Of a stretch of 64,000 nt of DNA, positions 30,827 to 40,387 are shown piece by piece. The notes beneath the pieces were generated by a model. That model was not told where the DNA came from, made no database searches, and saw nothing but the letters and a program-made list of their open reading frames with translations. Each line of letters begins with the position of its first letter. Positions within the stretch are counted from its first letter, which is position 1. A program made the position numbers and the translations under genes. This DNA is from Candidatus Fredericiella danica (GTDB taxonomy: Bacteria; Chloroflexota; Anaerolineae; Caldilineales; Caldilineaceae). The stretch spans positions 1-64,000 of the forward strand of contig JADJPH010000028.1 of NCBI GenBank assembly GCA_016713335.1, read 5' to 3'.

Positions 30827-31195
30827 ATGATTCAACAGGAAAGCCGGCTCAAGGTAGCCGACAATACGGGGGCGAAGGAGCTCTTGACCATCCGGGTCAA
30901 GGGCGGCAGCACCCGCCGTTATGCTGCGATTGGCGACATCATCGTAGCCACGGTGAAATCTGCCAGCCCGACCGGCAGCGTCAAGAAGGGTGAAGTGGTG
31001 CGTGCCGTGATTGTACGCACGACGCGACCTGTGCGCCGGGCGGATGGCAGTTACATTCGCTTCGATGAGAATGCGGCTGTCATCATTGACGACCATAAGA
31101 ATCCGCGCGGCACGCGCATCTTTGGTCCAGTGGCACGTGAACTGCGTGATGGCGGCTACATGAAGATCGTCTCGTTGGCGCCAGAAGTGCTTTAA
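30827..31195 (+). CDS. rplN: 50S ribosomal protein L14
   Basis: 122 residues, the invariant length. MIQQESRLKVADNTGAKEL and FDENAAVIIDDHKNPRGTRIFGPVARELR are highly conserved family segments. It forms an intersubunit bridge. Ribosome site GAGGAG; the gap to rplX is 16 bp. Confidence 0.97.
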   Translation: MIQQESRLKVADNTGAKELLTIRVKGGSTRRYAAIGDIIVATVKSASPTGSVKKGEVVRAVIVRTTRPVRRADGSYIRFDENAAVIIDDHKNPRGTRIFGPVARELRDGGYMKIVSLAPEVL

Positions 31196-31211
31196 AGGAA
31201 AAGGCGAAACG

Positions 31212-31571
31212 ATGAGAGTCAAGATTGTCAAGGGTGACACTGTCGAAGTGATCTCCGGCAACGATAAAGGGCATCGCGGCGAAGTGCAGCGTGTCATTCG
31301 CCGGAAGAATGAAGATGGCACGTACGATCCCGACCGCGTTTACGTGATTGTGGCAGGTGCGAATCTGGTCATCCGCCATCAGCGCCCCACCGGGCGTGTG
31401 GGCACACAGACCGGGCGCATCGAGAAGGAAGCCCCGATCCACATCAGCAATGTGATGCTGGTGGGTCCAGGCGGCAAGCCGACGCGAGTGACCTACCAGG
31501 TCGACCGCGATGGCCTCAAGGAACGGGTCGAACGCAAGGGCGCCCAGGCGCTGCCGAAGCCGAAGAAGTAG
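31212..31571 (+). CDS. rplX: 50S ribosomal protein L24
   Basis: 119 residues. KGDTVEVISGNDKGHRGEVQRV is the KOW motif, followed by NLVIRHQRPTGRVGTQTGRIEKEAPIHISNVML-type sequence. It initiates 50S assembly. A 114-bp gap follows before rplE, without clear structure. Confidence 0.96.
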   Translation: MRVKIVKGDTVEVISGNDKGHRGEVQRVIRRKNEDGTYDPDRVYVIVAGANLVIRHQRPTGRVGTQTGRIEKEAPIHISNVMLVGPGGKPTRVTYQVDRDGLKERVERKGAQALPKPKK

Positions 31572-31685
31572 CATGGCTGTGCTTGCTGTCTGCTCGACGT
31601 GAGCGAACCTGCGCACAGATTATCAACGAGTTCTGCCTGAACTTTCGTCGGATAAAATCGACGGCTGCGGGCGAGGAGAGTAAAA

Positions 31686-32327
31686 ATGGCTGACAAGAAA
31701 GCTGAGAAGAAGGTCGAAACAAAGGTTGAGCCTAAGGCCGAAACCCCGGCTGAGACCAAGGTTGAAACCAAGGCTGAGCCGCGACCGGTTCCCCGGCTGA
31801 AGACCCGCTACAACGAAGAACTTGTAGTGGCGATGATGAAGGAATTCAACTATCGCAACGTGATGGAAGTGCCGAGAATCAAGAAGATTTCGGTGAACAT
31901 CGGTCTTGGCGAGGCGTTGCAGAATAGTAAGGCGTTGGAAGCCGCAGCGGGCGATATGGCGATTATGACGGGGCAAAAAGCCGTGATCACAAAAGCCAAG
32001 AAATCCATCGCCACCTATAAGTTGCGCGAGGGCATGCCAATCGGCGTCAAGGTGACGCTGCGCGGCGCCCGCATGTGGGACTTCCTCGATCGCCTGATCA
32101 ATGTGGTGCTTCCACGCCAACGTGACTTCCAAGGTGTGTCGACCGACGCGTTCGACGGCCGTGGCAACTATAGCCTGGGGCTGCGCGAACAGTTGGTTTT
32201 CCCCGAAATCAACTACGACAAGGTTGACAAGATCCGCGGGATGGAAGTGACGATCGTGACGTCGGCCAAGAGCGATGAGGAAGCGCGGCGGTTGCTGGCG
32301 CTGATGAACATGCCGTTCAAGCGGTAA
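31686..32327 (+). CDS. rplE: 50S ribosomal protein L5 with charged N-terminal extension
   Basis: The canonical L5 begins near residue 38 (RLKTRYNEELVVAMMKEFNY) and runs through VPRIKKISVNIGLGEA, TGQKAVITKAKKSIA and RGNYSLGLREQLVFPEI to the end. In front lies a low-complexity extension of about 37 residues built from KVETK/KVEPK/KAETP units. The ATG at 31686 has GAGGAG upstream, and no internal start near residue 36 has a good site, so the extension is probably translated. L5 contacts 5S rRNA; the extension would be solvent-exposed and could bind RNA or remain disordered. Confidence 0.95.
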   Translation: MADKKAEKKVETKVEPKAETPAETKVETKAEPRPVPRLKTRYNEELVVAMMKEFNYRNVMEVPRIKKISVNIGLGEALQNSKALEAAAGDMAIMTGQKAVITKAKKSIATYKLREGMPIGVKVTLRGARMWDFLDRLINVVLPRQRDFQGVSTDAFDGRGNYSLGLREQLVFPEINYDKVDKIRGMEVTIVTSAKSDEEARRLLALMNMPFKR

Positions 32328-32343
32328 CAAGAGAGGTATAAGC

Positions 32344-32526
32344 GTGGCCAAGAAATCAATGGTCGCCCGTGAGGGCAATCGGAAGTACGCTGTGCGAGTG
32401 CGCAATCGCTGCAACGTCTGTGGCCGCTCGCGCGGTTACATGCGTCGCTTCGGCCTTTGCCGCATCTGCTTCCGCCACGAAGCGCTCAAGGGCAATTTGC
32501 CCGGCGTCGTCAAGTCAAGCTGGTAG
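32344..32526 (+). CDS. rpsZ: 30S ribosomal protein S14, zinc-binding type Z
   Basis: 60 residues with a GTG start. CNVCGR and CRICF supply the four zinc-binding cysteines of the short C+ S14 form. GAGAGG lies upstream, and the gap to rplE is 16 bp. Confidence 0.96.
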   Translation: MAKKSMVAREGNRKYAVRVRNRCNVCGRSRGYMRRFGLCRICFRHEALKGNLPGVVKSSW

Positions 32527-32607
32527 GGTAACTCTTATGCTCGGTGGCTGACTACAACTTCCTTACTTGTTGATTAGAAGTTGCAAGAGCGACCGGAGGA
32601 GAAAACG

Positions 32608-33003
32608 ATGGTCAACGATCCAATTGCTGACATGCTGACACGCATTCGCAATGCTTCCATGGTGAAGCAAAAACAAGTGGTGATGCCGACCTCCAAGATC
32701 AAGGTAAGCATCGCCCAAATTCTTCAGGATGAAGGCTTTATCGAAGCCTATTCCGTGACGGAAGAGAAGCCGCAGGGTCGGCTTGTGCTCCGGTTGAAGT
32801 ACACCCCACAGGGCCGTCCTGTGATCACGGGCCTCGAGCGCGTGAGCAAGCCTGGGCGTCGTTTCTATAGCGGCGCGGCGGACATTCCGTGGGTGCGCAG
32901 CGGTCTTGGGATCAACATCCTGTCGACGCCGAAGGGGTTGATGACCGGTCGCAAGGCTCGTCGCTCCAAACTGGGCGGCGAAATCCTTTGCAACGTTTGG
33001 TAG
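32608..33003 (+). CDS. rpsH: 30S ribosomal protein S8
   Basis: 131 residues from ATG 32608 (GGAGGAG upstream). MVNDPIADMLTRIRNA at the start and GLGINILSTPKGLMTGRKARRSKLGGEILC at the end are diagnostic. In E. coli S8 represses the spc operon. An in-frame start at 32581 is less likely because it precedes the ribosome site. Confidence 0.97.
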   Translation: MVNDPIADMLTRIRNASMVKQKQVVMPTSKIKVSIAQILQDEGFIEAYSVTEEKPQGRLVLRLKYTPQGRPVITGLERVSKPGRRFYSGAADIPWVRSGLGINILSTPKGLMTGRKARRSKLGGEILCNVW

Positions 33004-33016
33004 GCGGGAGGGAACG

Positions 33017-33574
33017 ATGTCACGTATCGGTAAGATGCCGGTAGCAGTGCCCAATAAGGTGACTGTGAAGGTAGATAAGGGCAACCTGGTGACTATCAGT
33101 GGTCCCAAGGGCACCCTGACGCAGCAGTTCGACCCCGACCTGCAGATCGCAGTGGAGGACAACGAGGTCAAGGTGACGCGGCCGACCGACCAGCGCGACC
33201 ATCGCGCCCAACATGGTTTGGCGCGTGCGTTGATTGCGAACATGGTCACGGGCGTAACGACCGGTTTTACACGCAAGCTGGAAATTGTTGGCGTGGGCTA
33301 CAAGGCGGAACAAAGGGGCAGCAATCTGGTGCTTTCTGTCGGCAAGAGCCACACCGTGGAATTCAAACCGCCGACGGATGACATTTCCTTCGCGGTAGAG
33401 AAGGATGGCCGCTCGTTCGTCATCAGTGGCATTGACAAGGCTCAGATTGGTGAGTTGGCGGCAACCATTCGCCGCACGCGCCCACCAGAACCCTATAAGG
33501 GTAAGGGCATCCGCTACTCTGGCGAGTATGTACGCCAGAAGGCAGGCAAGGCCGGCAAGGTCGGGAAGAAATAA
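33017..33574 (+). CDS. rplF: 50S ribosomal protein L6
   Basis: 185 residues: SRIGKMPVAVPNKVTV, ANMVTGVTTGFTRKLEIVGVGYKAE and the C-terminal PPEPYKGKGIRYSGEYVRQKAGK signature. It lies near the factor-binding site. Spacing to neighbours is 13 bp on each side. Confidence 0.97.
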   Translation: MSRIGKMPVAVPNKVTVKVDKGNLVTISGPKGTLTQQFDPDLQIAVEDNEVKVTRPTDQRDHRAQHGLARALIANMVTGVTTGFTRKLEIVGVGYKAEQRGSNLVLSVGKSHTVEFKPPTDDISFAVEKDGRSFVISGIDKAQIGELAATIRRTRPPEPYKGKGIRYSGEYVRQKAGKAGKVGKK

Positions 33575-33587
33575 GGGACGGTAAATC

Positions 33588-33953
33588 ATGACAACCGTGA
33601 GTCGCGAAGTTGCGCGCAAGCGCCGGCATGAGCGGGTGCGAAAGAAAGTCAACGGTACGGCGGATCGCCCACGTTTGAACGTCTATCGCAGCCTGGACAA
33701 CATCTATGCCCAGGTGATTGATGATGTCAGCGGGAATACGCTGGTGTCGGCATCGACGGTCGATAAAGAGTTGCGCGGCCAGTTGGCCCCACTCAGCAAG
33801 ACCGAGCAGGCCAAAGCCGTCGGCAAAGTAGTCGCCGAACGCGCGCTGGCAAAGGGAATCAAAGCAGTGGTCTTCGATCGCGGTGGCTATCCATACCACG
33901 GGCGCGTCAAGGCTTTGGCCGATAGCAGCCGGGATGCCGGCCTGGTCTTCTAA
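33588..33953 (+). CDS. rplR: 50S ribosomal protein L18
   Basis: 121 residues. RHERVRKKVNGTADRPRLNVYRS, NIYAQVIDD and the C-terminal FDRGGYPYHGRVKALADSSRDAGL are typical. Binds 5S rRNA together with L5. Confidence 0.97.
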   Translation: MTTVSREVARKRRHERVRKKVNGTADRPRLNVYRSLDNIYAQVIDDVSGNTLVSASTVDKELRGQLAPLSKTEQAKAVGKVVAERALAKGIKAVVFDRGGYPYHGRVKALADSSRDAGLVF

Positions 33954-33968
33954 CGAGGAGAATGAAGC

Positions 33969-34547
33969 ATGGCAGAGCGAGAACAGCGAGAGCGCCGGCG
34001 CCGAGGTAAGGATCGCGAGAAAGAACGCGAGGAGCGCGAGCGCCCAGAATTTGAAGAACGCGTCGTTCATCTTGCCCGCACCGCCAAGGTCGTGAAGGGT
34101 GGACGTCGTTTCGCCTTCCGCGCGGTGGTCGTTGTAGGTGACAAGAATGGCCGTGTGGGGATCGGCATCGGCAAGGCACGCGAAGTGCCGGATGCTATCC
34201 GCAAGGCATCGGAGCGTGCCAAGAAGCGTCTGATCGTCGTGCCCCGTCTGAACGGCACCATTCCGCACACGATTGAGGCCAAGTTTGGCGCCGGCATCGT
34301 CCTGCTGCGCCCGGCCAGCCCCGGCACCGGCGTCATCGCCGGCGGTGGCGTCCGTGCAGTAGTGGAAGCCGCCGGCATCAGCGATATCTTGAGCAAGTCG
34401 CTGGGGAGTAGCAACATCCTCAACGTCGTGCAGGCAACCTTTCACGCGCTGAAGCAGTTGCAGGACTACCGAATTGAGGCCGCCAACCGCGGTGTCGATC
34501 AGCGGCATCTGGCGCCGTTCTGGTATCAGGAGGAAACTCGTGGCTAA
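33969..34547 (+). CDS. rpsE: 30S ribosomal protein S5
   Basis: 192 residues. A highly charged Arg/Glu N-terminal region of about 25 residues precedes the double-stranded RNA-binding part (VVHLARTAKVVKGGRRFAFRAVVVVGD) and PASPGTGVIAGGGVRAVVEAAGI. S5 shapes the mRNA entry channel and decoding fidelity. Its last 8 bp overlap the GTG start of rpmD, implying coupled translation. Confidence 0.97.
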   Translation: MAEREQRERRRRGKDREKEREERERPEFEERVVHLARTAKVVKGGRRFAFRAVVVVGDKNGRVGIGIGKAREVPDAIRKASERAKKRLIVVPRLNGTIPHTIEAKFGAGIVLLRPASPGTGVIAGGGVRAVVEAAGISDILSKSLGSSNILNVVQATFHALKQLQDYRIEAANRGVDQRHLAPFWYQEETRG

Positions 34548-34734
34548 TCAGGCAGCGGCGAAAACCCTCAAGATCAAGTTGGTGCGTAGCCCGATCGGCT
34601 ACAACATCGACCAGAAGCGGACTGTGAAGGCGCTTGGGTTGAGCCGGATGAACCAGGTCGTGGAAAAGCCGGATAACTCGGCGATCCGTGGCATGATCAA
34701 TAGCGTGTCCCACCTGGTTGAAGTAAGCGAATAA
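34540..34734 (+). CDS. rpmD: 50S ribosomal protein L30
   Basis: 64 residues from GTG 34540, inside the end of rpsE and preceded by AGGAGG. LKIKLVRSPIGYNIDQKRTVKALGLSRMNQVVEKPDNSAIRGMIN-type content is the whole L30 family pattern. The overlap suggests translational coupling to S5. Confidence 0.95.
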   Translation: MANQAAAKTLKIKLVRSPIGYNIDQKRTVKALGLSRMNQVVEKPDNSAIRGMINSVSHLVEVSE

Positions 34735-34752
34735 GTGAAGGGAATCAATTCG

Positions 34753-35232
<480 letters not shown>

Positions 35233-35264
35233 TTCACTGCGAGTCATTTGTGGATAATGAAGGT

Positions 35265-35308
35265 CGACTTGTGAATGCCGGTGTTTTGACGCCGGGGTTC
35301 ACAAGTCG
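35265..35308 (+). promoter_or_regulatory. Long hairpin in the secY leader
   Basis: CGACTTGTGAA (35265-35275) pairs perfectly with TTCACAAGTCG (35298-35308), 11 bp. An inner GCCGG/CCGG helix extends it. No T run follows, so it is a candidate regulatory structure or RNA processing site between rplO and secY. Confidence 0.55.
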
Positions 35309-35361
35309 TACACGACACTTCGCACTCCACAAGCTCTCTGCCCTCAGAAAGGAACCCGTGC

Positions 35362-36703
<1,342 letters not shown>

Positions 36704-36721
36704 CCTGACGGGAACCGGCTG

Positions 36722-36784
36722 AGATTGGACAACTGAGAAAGTAGAGACTTGAGAGATTGGCGGAATTGCGCCGATCTCTCAAGT
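36722..36784. repeat. Degenerate GGAGATT-type inverted repeat / terminator-like hairpin after secY
   Basis: ACTTGAGAGATTGGCG (36747-36762) pairs with CGCCGATCTCTCAAGT (36769-36784) through 16 bp with one wobble, loop GAATTG; TTCTTATC follows. The left flank from 36722 repeats GAGATTG/GAGAAAG/GAGACTT at roughly 7-nt intervals, linking it to the repeats inside genes at 7985 and 13524. It may have been recruited as a terminator. Confidence 0.6.
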
Positions 36785-36824
36785 TCTTATCAACCAATCG
36801 CCAGACGGAAAACAGGATGCAGTC

Positions 36825-37484
36825 ATGACCGACAAGCGTACCTATGTGGTTCTGCTCGGCGCCCCAGGCGCAGGTAAGGGAACACAGGCGAAACTGCTGG
36901 AGCAGGCTACGGGACTCCCACAGGTGTCAACCGGTGATATCTTCCGGTACAACCTGAAGAACGAAACCGAGCTTGGCAAGTTGGCCAAGAGTTATATGGA
37001 CAAGGGCGCATTGGTGCCCGATGACGTCACCATCCGGATGGTGGAAGACAGGCTGGCGCAGCCTGATGCCGCCAGGGGCGCGATTATGGATGGGTTTCCG
37101 CGGACGCTGGCGCAGGCCGACGCCTTTGATCGGTTGGTGGCGCCATTTGGCGGGGTTGCGGTTGCGCCCGTCATTGTGATTGATGACGAGGAGACTGTCT
37201 ACCGGATCACCGGGCGCCGGTCGTGCCGCGCCTGCGGTTCGGTCTATCATATCATCTTGAACCCGCCGAAGGTCGAAGGGCGCTGTGACAAAGATAACGG
37301 CGAACTCTACCAGCGGGACGACGATCAAGAAGCGACGGTGCGCAATCGCCTGCTTGTCTATTACAAGCAGACGGCGCCCCTGATCGGCTATTATTACGCC
37401 AAAGGCCTGCTGCGTGAAGTCAACGGTGGCGAGACGATCGAACTCGTCCAGGCCGCCCTGCGCAGCCTGATTAAGCTGAAATGA
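36825..37484 (+). CDS. adk: Adenylate kinase
   Basis: Cytoplasmic ATP + AMP to 2 ADP. 219 residues, long form. GAPGAGKGTQAKLL (P loop), STGDIFR, MDGFPRTLAQ and the LID domain GRRSCRACGSVYH ... GRCDKDNG, whose three Cys and one Asp fit the zinc-bound LID of Gram-positive-type enzymes. The stop overlaps the map start as ATGA, so the two are coupled. The usual SecY-Adk-Map order is kept. Confidence 0.97.
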   Translation: MTDKRTYVVLLGAPGAGKGTQAKLLEQATGLPQVSTGDIFRYNLKNETELGKLAKSYMDKGALVPDDVTIRMVEDRLAQPDAARGAIMDGFPRTLAQADAFDRLVAPFGGVAVAPVIVIDDEETVYRITGRRSCRACGSVYHIILNPPKVEGRCDKDNGELYQRDDDQEATVRNRLLVYYKQTAPLIGYYYAKGLLREVNGGETIELVQAALRSLIKLK

Positions 37485-38317
37485 ACATATTCAAACGTTC
37501 TGGCGCGCGTACGCTACGCAGCCAATCAAGCACGCAACCGGTTCCACAGCGGCAGCGCCAGGAGCCGATCGTCAAGAGCCCACGCGAGATCCAACTCATG
37601 CGTGAGGCGGGGCGAATCGTTGCGCGTGTTCACGCCGCCATGCGCGAGGCGATCCGGCCGGGTGTCAGCACGCTGGACCTGGATCGGCTGGCAGTGGATA
37701 CGATGGCGAAATACAACGCCACATCGTGCTTCCTCGGCTATCGCGGTTTTCCCGGCAATATCTGCGCCAGCATCAACCATGAACTTGTGCATGGGATTCC
37801 GAAGGCGGATCGCATTCTGAAGGATGGGGACATCATCAGTATTGACATCGGCGTCCGGTATCGTGGTTTCATCGGGGATAGCGCCTGGACCTATGGCGTT
37901 GGCGCGATCAGCGATGAGGCGAAGCAGTTGATGCAAGTGACTGAGGAGAGCCTCTATCAGGGGATCGCCAATGCGGTGGCCGGAAAGAAGGTCATCGATA
38001 TCAGTCGCGCGGTGCAGCGTTACGTAGAAGACCATGACATGTACATCGTACGTGAGTACACGGGGCATGGTGTCGGGCGCCAGATGCATGAGCCGCCCCA
38101 GGTGCTCAACTATGCAAGTGACGACAGTGACGGCCAGTACGTGCTGAAGTCGGGCTACGTCCTGGCTATTGAGCCTATGGTGCAGGCGGGCACCTGGCAG
38201 ACGCGGACGCTCAAGGACAATTGGACCGTGGTGAGCAAGGATGGCAGCCTGACGGCTCACTTTGAGCACACAGTAGCAATTACCAATAACGGGCCGGAAA
38301 TTTTGACGCTGCCCTGA
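37481..38317 (+). CDS. map: Methionine aminopeptidase, type I
   Basis: Removes initiator Met. 278 residues, with about 30 more at the N-terminus (polar, Gln/Arg/Ser-rich) than E. coli Map; the catalytic domain starts IVKSPREIQLMREAGRI. Metal ligands: ISIDIGVRYRGFIGDSAWTY (both Asp), TGHGVGRQMHEPP (His), IEPMV (Glu) and FEHTVAIT (Glu). The N-terminal extension has no zinc-finger cysteines. Overlaps adk by 4 bp. Confidence 0.96.
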   Translation: MNIFKRSGARTLRSQSSTQPVPQRQRQEPIVKSPREIQLMREAGRIVARVHAAMREAIRPGVSTLDLDRLAVDTMAKYNATSCFLGYRGFPGNICASINHELVHGIPKADRILKDGDIISIDIGVRYRGFIGDSAWTYGVGAISDEAKQLMQVTEESLYQGIANAVAGKKVIDISRAVQRYVEDHDMYIVREYTGHGVGRQMHEPPQVLNYASDDSDGQYVLKSGYVLAIEPMVQAGTWQTRTLKDNWTVVSKDGSLTAHFEHTVAITNNGPEILTLP

Positions 38318-38394
38318 AGTTGTGATACATTAAGGAAGTTGCGCCAAGTGTCCCAGCTTAATGGCTGGGTATTTGGTTGGAGATGAAAGTACAT

Positions 38395-38475
38395 CGTATT
38401 GCGTATCACGTATCGTGTATTGCCGATAGCCAGGTGCTAGAGGGGATACGAATTACGGAATACGGAATACGTGAT
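38395..38475. repeat. CGTATTG-type heptanucleotide inverted repeat between map and rpmJ
   Basis: Left part CGTATTG/CGTATCA/CGTATCG/TGTATTG (38395-38422); right part GATACGAATTACGGAATACG then GAATACGTGAT (to 38475). ATCACGTAT (38405-38413) pairs with ATACGTGAT (38467-38475). It lies immediately upstream of the rpmJ ribosome site, in the slot often occupied by infA. A small CCCAGC/GCTGGG stem (38352-38369) precedes it. Confidence 0.7.
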
Positions 38476-38490
38476 AATGGAGGTAGCATC

Positions 38491-38604
38491 ATGAAAGTTC
38501 GACCTTCGGTAAAGCGAATCTGCGAGAACTGCAAAATGGTGCGCCGGCGCGGTGTGCTGTACGTTATCTGCAAGAATCCGAAGCACAAGCAGCGTCAGGG
38601 GTAA
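38491..38604 (+). CDS. rpmJ: 50S ribosomal protein L36
   Basis: 37 residues: MKVRPSVKRICENCKMVRRR, then VICKNPKHKQRQG. Three Cys and one His form the zinc site of the C+ form. The ATG follows GGAGG at 38478-38483. No infA lies between map and rpmJ. Confidence 0.96.
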   Translation: MKVRPSVKRICENCKMVRRRGVLYVICKNPKHKQRQG

Positions 38605-38631
38605 CCAGAGCGCAGGTAAGGAGTTTTCTTC

Positions 38632-39012
38632 ATGGCACGTATTGCGGGTGTTGACATTCCAAGAGACAAGCGGGTTGTCATTTCCTTGACGTATATTTTC
38701 GGCATTGGGAAGACCACCAGTGAAAAGATTCTGGATGCGACCACGATTAACCCGAGCAAGCGGGTAAAAGATTTGGATGAGGCCGAGTTGACCCGGCTGC
38801 GCGACTATATCGACCGCAACTATCTGGTCGAAGGTGACTTGCGCCGTGAAGTCAACATGAATATCAAGCGTCTGATTGAGATTGGTTCGTATCGTGGGAT
38901 GCGCCATCGCCGGAATCTGCCGTCGCGTGGTCAGCGGACACGGACCAACGCCCGCACTCGTCGCGGCGTCCGCCGCACGGTGGCCGGTAAGAAGAAGGCG
39001 CCGCGCAAGTAA
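38632..39012 (+). CDS. rpsM: 30S ribosomal protein S13
   Basis: 126 residues. ARIAGVDIPRDKRVVISLTYIFGIG, then YRGMRHRRNLPSRGQRTRTNARTRRG, the basic tail that contacts P-site tRNA. Starts 27 bp after rpmJ with AAGGAG. A 105-bp structured gap follows. Confidence 0.97.
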   Translation: MARIAGVDIPRDKRVVISLTYIFGIGKTTSEKILDATTINPSKRVKDLDEAELTRLRDYIDRNYLVEGDLRREVNMNIKRLIEIGSYRGMRHRRNLPSRGQRTRTNARTRRGVRRTVAGKKKAPRK

Positions 39013-39021
39013 GCGATAACC

Positions 39022-39087
39022 CTCGCTGCAACCTGGTAGTGGTTGCCCGGCACGATCTGGGCAGTGCATTAGCTGTGTTGCAGCGAG
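39022..39087 (+). promoter_or_regulatory. Long stem-loop between rpsM and rpsK
   Basis: CTCGCTGCAAC (39022-39032) pairs perfectly with GTTGCAGCGAG (39077-39087), 11 bp, enclosing 44 nt that hold a second TGCCC/GGGCA helix. No T run. It ends 30 nt before rpsK and may be a translational operator or processing site. Confidence 0.5.
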
Positions 39088-39117
39088 ATAGCGATTGAAG
39101 ATTTCGGGAGAATTACG

Positions 39118-39525
39118 ATGGCTCGACCGCAACGCACCCGCCGCGACCGCCGCACCGCACGCAAAGAGAAGAAGAGCGTGCCCGTTGGGCAGGTTCACAT
39201 TCACGCATCGTTTAATAACACGATCGTGACGGTGACGGATGTCCAGGGCAACACACTGACGTGGGCCAGCAGCGGCAGTGCCGGCTTCAAGGGGAGTCGT
39301 AAGTCAACGCCTTTTGCAGGCCAGTTGGCGGCGCAGGCGGCTGCTCAGAATGCGCGCAACGATTTCAATATGCGCGAGGTAGATGTGTTTGTTAAAGGAC
39401 CTGGCCCGGGGCGTGAAAGTTCGATTCGCTCGATTTACTCGGCCGGTCTGATCATTCGCTCGATCACGGACATCACGCCGATCCCCCACAACGGGGTTCG
39501 TCCGCCCAAGAAGCGGCGCGTCTAG
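39118..39525 (+). CDS. rpsK: 30S ribosomal protein S11
   Basis: 135 residues. VGQVHIHASFNNTIVTVTDVQGN and GPGPGRESSIRSIYSAGLIIRSITDITPIPHNGVRPPKKRRV-type end are typical of the family. Part of the platform near the E site. GGGAG precedes the ATG. Confidence 0.97.
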   Translation: MARPQRTRRDRRTARKEKKSVPVGQVHIHASFNNTIVTVTDVQGNTLTWASSGSAGFKGSRKSTPFAGQLAAQAAAQNARNDFNMREVDVFVKGPGPGRESSIRSIYSAGLIIRSITDITPIPHNGVRPPKKRRV

Positions 39526-39625
39526 GTTCAATCACTCTGTTCGTCTGGCCGTGCGGACTGGCGAATCAGGGAAATGTTGGATGCCAATGATGTGTGTGTA
39601 TGGTGGTTGAGTTGATAGGTAACAG

Positions 39626-39654
39626 ACAGGTGGCGTGAATGCGCCACCTGTTTT
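39626..39654 (+). terminator. Hairpin with T run between rpsK and rpsD
   Basis: ACAGGTGGCG (39626-39635) pairs perfectly with CGCCACCTGT (39642-39651), loop TGAATG, followed directly by TTTT (39651-39654). It fits a rho-independent terminator or attenuator and sits 45 nt upstream of rpsD; no clear promoter follows it, so read-through or attenuation is implied. Confidence 0.6.
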
Positions 39655-39698
39655 GGCGCAAGCGTGTGCTTGACGCTGCAAGGTGACACGGAGGAAAA

Positions 39699-40337
39699 AT
39701 GGCACGATATACAGATTCGGTTTGCAAGCTTTGTCGCCGCGAAAGCGTCAAGCTTTTCCTAAAGGGTGAGCGGTGCCTTTCGCCTAAATGTGCTGTGGAT
39801 CGTCGCGGCACGCCACCAGGCATGCATGGCAAGAAGCAAACCTTCCGGCGCAAGACGTCGGATTATGGTACGCAGTTGCGCGAGAAGCAGAAAGCGCGCC
39901 GCATTTATGGCGTGATGGAACGGCAGTTCCGGCGCTACTTTGAAGAAGCGAGCCGCAGCACCGGGATGACGGGCGTGAATTTGTTGGCGATGCTTGAGCG
40001 TCGTCTGGACAACACCGTCTATCGGCTGGGCCTGGCGGACAGCCGTGCTCAGGCGCGCCAACTGGTTCGCCACGGGCACATCGAGGTCAACGGTCGCAAG
40101 ACCGACATCCCCTCGTTTCAGGTGGCGGTCGGCGACGTGATCAAGGTGCGTTCGTCTGCGCAGAGCAAGACCTACTTCAAGGATCGCTCCCAACTGCTTC
40201 AGAGCGCCGGCAAAGTGCCGACCTGGCTCAAGTTGGATCTGGCCGGCATGAGCGCCGAAGTTGTAGGTAATCCGAGCCGTGAGGACGTCGAGATCCCGCT
40301 GAATGAACAGCTGATCGTCGAGTACTACAGCCGATAA
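39699..40337 (+). CDS. rpsD: 30S ribosomal protein S4, zinc form
   Basis: 212 residues. MARYTDSVCKLCRRESVKLF and the following CLSPKC supply four N-terminal Cys, the zinc-binding C+ form. The S4 RNA-binding domain is at NTVYRLGLADSRAQARQLVRHGHIEVNG. In E. coli S4 represses the alpha operon; the terminator-like hairpin just upstream could serve a similar purpose, which is inference. Confidence 0.97.
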   Translation: MARYTDSVCKLCRRESVKLFLKGERCLSPKCAVDRRGTPPGMHGKKQTFRRKTSDYGTQLREKQKARRIYGVMERQFRRYFEEASRSTGMTGVNLLAMLERRLDNTVYRLGLADSRAQARQLVRHGHIEVNGRKTDIPSFQVAVGDVIKVRSSAQSKTYFKDRSQLLQSAGKVPTWLKLDLAGMSAEVVGNPSREDVEIPLNEQLIVEYYSR

Positions 40338-40387
40338 TGAATGGCTAATTGCCATTATAGCTATTAGCAATTCTGGGAGGTACGGCC

